64,000 bases of DNA from Atkinsonella hypoxylon (lineage: Eukaryota > Ascomycota > Sordariomycetes > Hypocreales > Clavicipitaceae). A program made the translations under genes and the position numbers. The stretch is from assembly GCA_000729835.1 (NCBI GenBank), contig JFHB01000178.1, forward strand, positions 1 through 64,000, in the 5' to 3' direction. A model generated the notes under the pieces. It had not been told where the DNA came from. It did no database searches and saw only the letters and a program-made list of their open reading frames with translations. Positions 58,601 to 64,000 of the stretch are shown here, in pieces. Each line of letters starts with the position of its first letter. Position 1 is the first letter of the stretch.

Positions 58601-60009
58601 ATTGAATAATCTGTTAATTGTGTCCTAGGTCGACCATTGGCCCTGGGAGACATTCCTGAAGAAAGGATGGGACGCTTGTACCAATCCCATGCCAGAGAGT
58701 CCAGCTGACCAGAATTCGCCGGATCGAGGGCCAGGGATACAGTGCGAGGACTGAGATAAGTATTGCTGAGCCCGGCAGCTCAGAGTGACACTGCACCCTC
58801 ATAACTAGGTCATAGTCAGAAATTCTCGATGCATAGGCAGGCGGGTAACTCTCAAGTTAGCTGAGCCCTGGATTGTAAGGCCTCGAATAAAAAGTCGACT
58901 GGAAGATAGGCAATAGGGTACTTAGTAGAAACATCTATGATGGTTTGATGGTGCTTGAATCAATCAGATTGCAATCGATATGAAAACAGCAATGCCACCG
59001 CAGAGATGATAGGTGGTGATACTCAGGGAGAACGACGAGCACCCCGAGCAAGCCATATGCAAGGTGCCAATGAAGGACCAGAGCAGACGTTATTGCGAAG
59101 GTCGCCGGTGTAACAACCGGGGACAAGCGAGAGGATGATGGTGCTTACTTCACAAATAACGAAGGAATTCCTTTCCCAGATCCGTAAGAGCGACACTCTA
59201 CAAATCATGACTGTGCTGACATGACAATATTCTAGAGCACATAGCAAGATCGTTGGTGGACTTCCACTGGCTAGTGACGTGTTTCTCTTTCAGTAGGTGC
59301 GTTTTGCAGAGCTTGTGACAAAAGTCGCGTCTCATTTTTTGAAGTTGACAACTTGCTGAAACTGCAACGCCCTCAGGTACAGCTCCGTGCGGACCCAGTA
59401 TTTTGAGCCAATCAAAATAGCTGCATCTAAGTACATGCAGCACCAACTAGGCATATTATACTACAGTCAAGTTATAAAGGGCTAACTACCTAGGTACCTT
59501 ATAGGTCTTTAAAGCAGTCTCTGATTCCCACTACGGAGGGTTTTCCCAAGCGCGATATTATGTTGTTGACCCCAGTCTTCAAATGTTATTTTTATTCTAG
59601 CCTTGGTTGCTAAAGCCTAGACTGCATGTGCTCTGCTGGTTAAGCAACTAACGCAGCGGCTGGCATTAATTGTTAGAGAACCTGGTGATTGACCAGATCA
59701 TTGTACTGAACGCCTGGTGCATTGAATTCTCCCTCCAGACCCAGTTGTCACTGTACGCCCCAGCCAGCATAATTATATGCACCAGGCCCAGCCCACTACA
59801 TACACCCACTGTACATATACCCGCCAGCCAGACCATGTACTTAGACGTCAGCAAAGCTGTTGCCTTGAATGACATTTGACCCCTCACAAGCTCACGATAC
59901 ACGATGCTGCAACATCCACACCAATAGTCAACCTCAACCCACGCCGAGCAATTGAGACCCTACCGAACAAGTCTTGATCTATTGAGTATCGAGGCTTCTA
60001 CCAGTCAAC
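55654..60009. other. Long gene-poor, AT-rich region
   Basis: About 4.4 kb with no intact gene. It holds many TACGGAATA/TACTCCGTA motifs (for example 56892, 57463-57480, 57903) and CCAGGTAGG/CCTAGGTA stretches (56580-56622, 59488-59500). A possible relic of a coding repeat is described separately. Minus-strand frames at 58935-59250 are hydrophobic but too short and disordered to call. Confidence 0.4.
56992..57140 (-). other. Possible relic of a repetitive-element ORF
   Basis: Read on the minus strand, this AT-biased stretch gives a continuous peptide including GLFRNIKPIKERMQEFNPF and VKACNAVISSLLATPLAAG before a stop. It differs in base composition from the window's genes and sits in a gene-poor zone, as expected of a decayed transposon ORF. 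Neither family nor function is recognised. Confidence 0.2.
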
Positions 60010-61910
60010 ATGGCATCCCCCTCAATCATCTTGGACCGCATTCTTGCCGCTGCGCCGGCCACAACGAGAGGCCAGCCGACACAGCTGTCTACCGATTCCA
60101 AGGGTCAGCGGATAGCTTATGCGGTAGGGTCTTACCGACGAGTCTGACCATCTCTTATCAACGGCGGTTAATCTGACAAAAGCTTGCACAGTCGGGTAAA
60201 TCCATATTCGTCCGCTCAATCGATAACCCCGCCAATTGTAAAGAATACACCGGTCACACTGCAGCCACAACCGTCGCTCGTTTCTCCCCCAGTGGTTTCA
60301 AAGTTGCCAGTGGCGATGCGAGCGGCATGCTTCGGATCTGGGAGCCCGAAAACATCGACAAGACAAGTGGTGAATACCACATCATATCTGGTCGCCTCAA
60401 CGATGTTGCTTGGGACGGCGAGTCTCAGCGTGTCATTGCCGTAGGTGATGGCAAAGAGCAATACGGACGTTGCATCACAGCAGACAGCGGAAACTCGGTT
60501 GGAGAAATCATCGGACACTCCAAATCCGTAAATGCGGTGGCAATAAAACCTCGGCGACCTTTCCGCGCCGCGACGGTAGGGGACGACGGCAACATGGTTT
60601 TTTATCACGGCGCCCCTTACAAGTTCAATGAGAAGAGTGCTCTGCACAAGGGATTCGTGCTGGGCACATCATACTCTCCCGACGGGGCTACGCTGGCGAC
60701 AGTTGGTGCTGATAGAAGAATTCAATTATACGACGGAAAGACGGGCGAGGCGTTGAGGCAGGTTGGCGAGGGCGAGCACACTGGCAGCATTTTTGCACTT
60801 TCTTGGTCTGAAGATGGCAAGAAGTTCGCCACTGCCAGCGCAGACCAGAGTGTCAAATTGTGGGACGTTGATTCCGGAAGCGTCGTTCAAACGTGGAAAT
60901 TTGGCGACGGTGTTAGCATTCGCGATCAGCAGATGGGCGTCGTCATTCCCCATGGTCGAAGTGACGGACTGATAATCAGTGTCAATCTTGATGGTGCGCT
61001 GATCTATCTGACTGAGGGCAAGAAAGAACCTATCAAGATCTTGCAAGGTCACTCTAAGAGCATTACCGCCCTATCGAGCTCCTCTGACGGTAAAGGGACT
61101 TCGCTCTGGACGGGGAGCTTCGACGGCCGCGTTTGCCGCTGGGATATTCAATCTGGGGCTGCCAGCGTTGTGGATGGCGAGCCTCACACGAACCAAGTCA
61201 TACAGATCACAGGCCGTGCGGGCAAAATCTACACTGCCAGTTGGGATGACACTGTTAAAAGTGTGGAAGAGTCTGCCCACACTTTTGTTGGTCAGCCTCT
61301 AAAGCTCCCGGCGCAGCCGAAGGGTGTGAGTGCCTCAGATGAAGCACTCTACATTGGCACGGTATCATCTATTGCAGCCTACTCCAATGGACAGCTGTTG
61401 AAAGAGACGCCAACCAAATACACACCAACGTCCATTGCTGCATTTGGCAATTTTGTCGCCGTGGGCGCTGACCAGAATTCCGTCAAAGTCTACAAAGCGA
61501 GCTCAGGCGGCGCCTTGGAAGAGATTCAGTCGTTGACAAACCCAACGGGAACGATCTCCGCGTTGGCATTCTCAAAGGACGGCTCACACTTGGCCGCTGG
61601 CAACAGCGTTGGCAAGATATACGTCTACAACACAGGGACTTGGGAAGTGGCTTCAGATCGCTGGTCGGCCCATACTGCGCGTGTGACCTGCATTAGCTGG
61701 GATGATACTGGTGCTTACGCTGCAAGCGGGAGTTTGGACACGAATGTCTTCGTCTGGTGCCTGGAGAAGAAGAACCAAGGGAAGCGGATCAAAGCGGCTA
61801 ATGCGCACAAGGATGGCGTGAATGGTATCTCTTGGATTCAAGGCGGTCAGATTGCGAGCGCGGGTGGTGATGTGAATGTCAAAATTTGGCATGTGAAGAA
61901 TTTGCCATAG
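60010..61910 (+). CDS. AIP1: Actin-interacting protein 1 (WD40 repeat)
   Basis: Exons 60010-60123 and 60192-61910 give 610 residues, the usual length. AIP1 is two seven-bladed WD40 propellers that bind cofilin-decorated actin filaments and speed their disassembly. Diagnostic stretches include SIDNPANCKEYTGHTAATTVARFSPSG, VRSIDNP near the start of exon 2, FGDGVSIRDQQMGVV in the middle, and repeated GxDxxVKLWDVDSG-type blades up to the C-terminal VKIWHVKNLP. The start ATG sits just before MASPSIILDRILAAAPATTR, a normal AIP1 N-terminus. It is a housekeeping gene of the actin patch/cortex, convergent with ALG13. Confidence 0.95.
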
Positions 61911-62186
61911 ATAGATTTCTAGCATTACAAAAAGCGTATCTTGTACCGCCACCTAAAAAGAGTTAGAGTTATTCCATGGCATGAACATGACCTGGGAACT
62001 AGTTAGTGTGCCACTTTAGCTCCTAACTCTAATCCAATGCAGATCCCCGACAGAATCGAAATCCCCAAACGATAATGTATTACTGCGGCTAACTACTTCC
62101 GCCAACACGCATTTCCAGGGTATGGGTATCTTCCCGTCTACGGCGGGTTGGAAGTGAAAGACCGGGTTGTCTCAAAATCCCTGCGC

Positions 62187-62967
62187 CTAGTCATGAGACA
62201 TTTGCGATACCTCTTCCTTTGTAACATCCATGGGTTTGATGTCCCAGAGTCGAAGGGCCCTTTGGTCTTTTCTAACATCATGTGCTGGCCAGCGAGTTGT
62301 CTTGTTCTCCTCCCAGAGAAGGGCTGCCTTATGTGTCGCCTCCTGGAGATCTTGGCAACTGCGGGAAACAGCTTATTGAGCATGATAGAGGCGCAATGTA
62401 GCTAGGTGAAGGACGACGAGCTTACCTCGCGCTGCTGATGACGGCATAGCCTTGCTCTGCAAGATGTTTAGCCATTTCCGTCTGGTGATCATTCAGAAGA
62501 CCCGTGTTTGGAACGACAACAAGAGCGAGGCCCAGTCGCCAAGCGTCCAGGATCGTGCCAGTGCCTGTGATTAACGGATAAGTACCGGAGAACAATGCAA
62601 TATTGAGCCGGACGATTTACATCCTACCTGCATGGGAAATCACCAGGCCGGGGGCTCGCTGGCGCTGGTGTTCTTGGCACAGAAGCATTTCATCCTTGAG
62701 CAAGTTGCTTTTGGCCTCGAATACGTCCACGACAAATTTGGGCGGGACGTCTTTCTTGCGTTCTGCAAATTGTGCGCTCGCCCATATGATATCTGGTCCG
62801 CACTGGATATGGAGAGCCGTGAAGCCCTGGGACCTGAGAAAGAGCCAAAATTGTGGTTGTAGGACTACTTTGGTGAGGGCCTCGAAGCCGACGGTTGCAC
62901 CAACAGTGACGAGGCAGTACCTCTCAAGCGTGCTTAAGTCTGATGGCATAATGCCTTCTTTTCTCAT
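62187..62967 (-). CDS. ALG13: UDP-GlcNAc transferase catalytic subunit ALG13
   Basis: Exons 62967-62628, 62564-62426 and 62358-62187 give 216 residues. Alg13 pairs with membrane-bound Alg14 on the cytosolic ER face to add the second GlcNAc to dolichol-PP-GlcNAc in N-glycan synthesis. The GT28-type fold is clear. It starts YCLVTVGATVGFEAL and continues with HIQCGPDI, PGLVISHAGTGTILDAWRLG (junction 1 restores the Gly) and VVVPNTGLLNDHQTEMAKHL. After junction 2 come SCQDLQEATHKAALLWEENK and a C-terminal helix that in yeast contacts Alg14. The in-frame ATG at 62949 is an equally possible start; the frame is also open upstream to 63072 without conservation. Confidence 0.93.
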
Positions 62968-63177
62968 CGTGCACGAGGGTGTAAATGAGCACCCTCGGCT
63001 CCCATCAAGTTGTGGCAAGCTACCAAACCAAACCAAACAAAGCTGTGGCAAAACCCCGGCAAAACCAGCCACATTCCTGAAATTCCGTCAATCAACGATT
63101 TTGATACCTAAGTTTTAAAAAGCTTTCGAGTGGTGTCTCAATTGTTTGCACCACAGACAACACCACGACAACCTGAC

Positions 63178-64000
63178 ATGGCGTCGGCTTCTCGTGCCAC
63201 GAGGCTGTGCGCACTGATGTGCCGACGAGCTTCGTCGCAAGTCCGGCGCCTACCTCGTGCACAACACCTGTCTCGACAGTTTCACCGGCCGTTTACCACA
63301 TCCCCTGCACGATGGGCCGACGAAGAAAACGAATTGACGGATGTGCCACAGAAGCTGGATCTGAAGAAGATGAACAAGGATTTCACAGACAGTGCTACGT
63401 CAGAAGGTCTCCAGCAGCTAGATGAGCTGGCTAAGATGAATGGTTACAACACGATTGATGAGTTCTTGACGGCGAGCTTGGAAAAGAACCACGCGTTGGC
63501 GTCAGAAGACAGAGCACTGGAGGAGGAATTGATCAAAGATGACGTTGGTGAGAAGCCTAACAAGTCGTCATTCTGGTTCGATGAGGAAGATCCCGAGACC
63601 AACACGGAGGAACACGATGAGTTTGACGAGGACGACATCACATCTATGGCGCACGGCAAGCTGGACGAAGTACGAGACATGAGACACTACACTCGACTTG
63701 CTGTGTGGGAAATGCCGCTACTCGCAAGTGAGTATCCCCTGAAGCCGCCTTGAGCGGGGAAAAAAAAAAAAAAAAAAACCCTTTCTTTTCTCATCTGCCT
63801 CCCACACCCAAAGATCCACGACTAACACTCTTTGCTTCGCATGACCAGAATTCGCCAAACCCTTCGAGCCTCCCCCCAAAAACCAAGTCCTTCGCTGGCG
63901 CTACACAACCTACATGGGCGAATCCCACCCCGCTGAGCGCAAGGTCGTCGTCCAATTTTCCCCCTCAGACCTCAAACTCACGCCCGTCCAGACCTCAAAG
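63178..64000 (+). CDS. RSM24: Mitochondrial small ribosomal subunit protein mS35 (Rsm24), 3'-partial
   Basis: Exon 63178-63727, a 121-nt intron with a poly(A) run, and an exon from 63849 to beyond the window end. The N-terminus is a good mitochondrial presequence (Arg-rich, CRRASSQVRRLPRAQHLSRQ). A charged linker follows, then the conserved MRHYTRLAVWEMPLLA|KFAKPFEPP block. After that, LRWRYTTYMGESHPAERKVVVQ matches the MRP-S28/mS35 family of the mitoribosome small subunit. The sequence is cut after ..LTPVQTSK, so roughly the last third is missing. The gene is divergent from ALG13, with only ~210 bp between starts. Confidence 0.88.

Noticed and set aside
62187..62440. Apparent frameshift in the C-terminus of ALG13
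   Set aside because: On re-reading the strand, the sequence is GCGACACATAAGG, so the canonical acceptor gives SCQDLQEATHKAALLWEENK in frame. The gene is intact.
1..64000. tRNA, 5S rRNA and CRISPR-type arrays
   Set aside because: Scanned for T-loop-like GGTTCGAATC contexts, for the dispersed fungal 5S sequence and for regularly spaced repeats. Nothing convincing was found, and the only regular array is the protein-coding 96-bp repeat.

Overview
This window comes from a filamentous ascomycete, most likely a Sordariomycete and probably in Hypocreales (inferred from gene content). Evidence: genes are split by short GT-AG introns (about 45-120 nt). The families are fungal: a Tctex-type dynein light chain, VTC1, an AHC1-like zinc finger protein, a >3,000-residue DUF6606/DUF3638/DUF3645 protein, a cAMP-receptor-like GPCR, AIP1, ALG13 and mitoribosomal mS35. 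Exon boundaries below were worked out by hand from splice consensus and reading phase.

Layout. 0-16 kb is a conserved block: a 3' part of a GT31-type glycosyltransferase, an F-box protein, a Tctex light chain, VTC1, an Alba-like protein and an AHC1-like zinc finger protein, separated by low-complexity intergenic DNA. 15.5-25.3 kb is one giant minus-strand gene (3,172 codons) with Walker A and DExx-like motifs. 25.3-38.4 kb is accessory in character. It holds a broken copper amine oxidase, a broken haem-dependent amine demethylase, a 560-bp inverted-repeat element lying between them, an intact alkaline ceramidase and a small predicted membrane protein. 38.4-47 kb holds a SET-domain protein, a diverged Kex2-type protease, a repeat precursor peptide and a UstYa-like (DUF3328) oxidase. 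48.4-55.7 kb holds a class-V-type GPCR, an orphan two-exon small ORF and a multicopper oxidase, with AT-rich gene-poor stretches between and after. 60-64 kb returns to housekeeping genes: AIP1, ALG13 and mS35 (cut by the window end).

The most interesting unit is at 44.49-46.94 kb. A 145-residue secreted precursor carries four 32-residue tandem units, each with a Lys-Arg site followed by an Asn-Phe-Lys-Ile-Ala-Tyr core and an acidic spacer. It is divergently transcribed from a single-TM protein with two HxxHC motifs. This is the layout of a dikaritin-type fungal RiPP (ribosomally made, Kex2-processed, UstYa-cyclised peptide). A Kex2-like protease with unusual residues around its catalytic His and Ser lies 2.2 kb from the precursor. 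The shared promoter contains a 3 x 21-bp repeat beside a CRE-type TGACGTAA site. I do not recognise this core peptide. The product, and whether the Kex2-like protease belongs to the pathway, are inferences.
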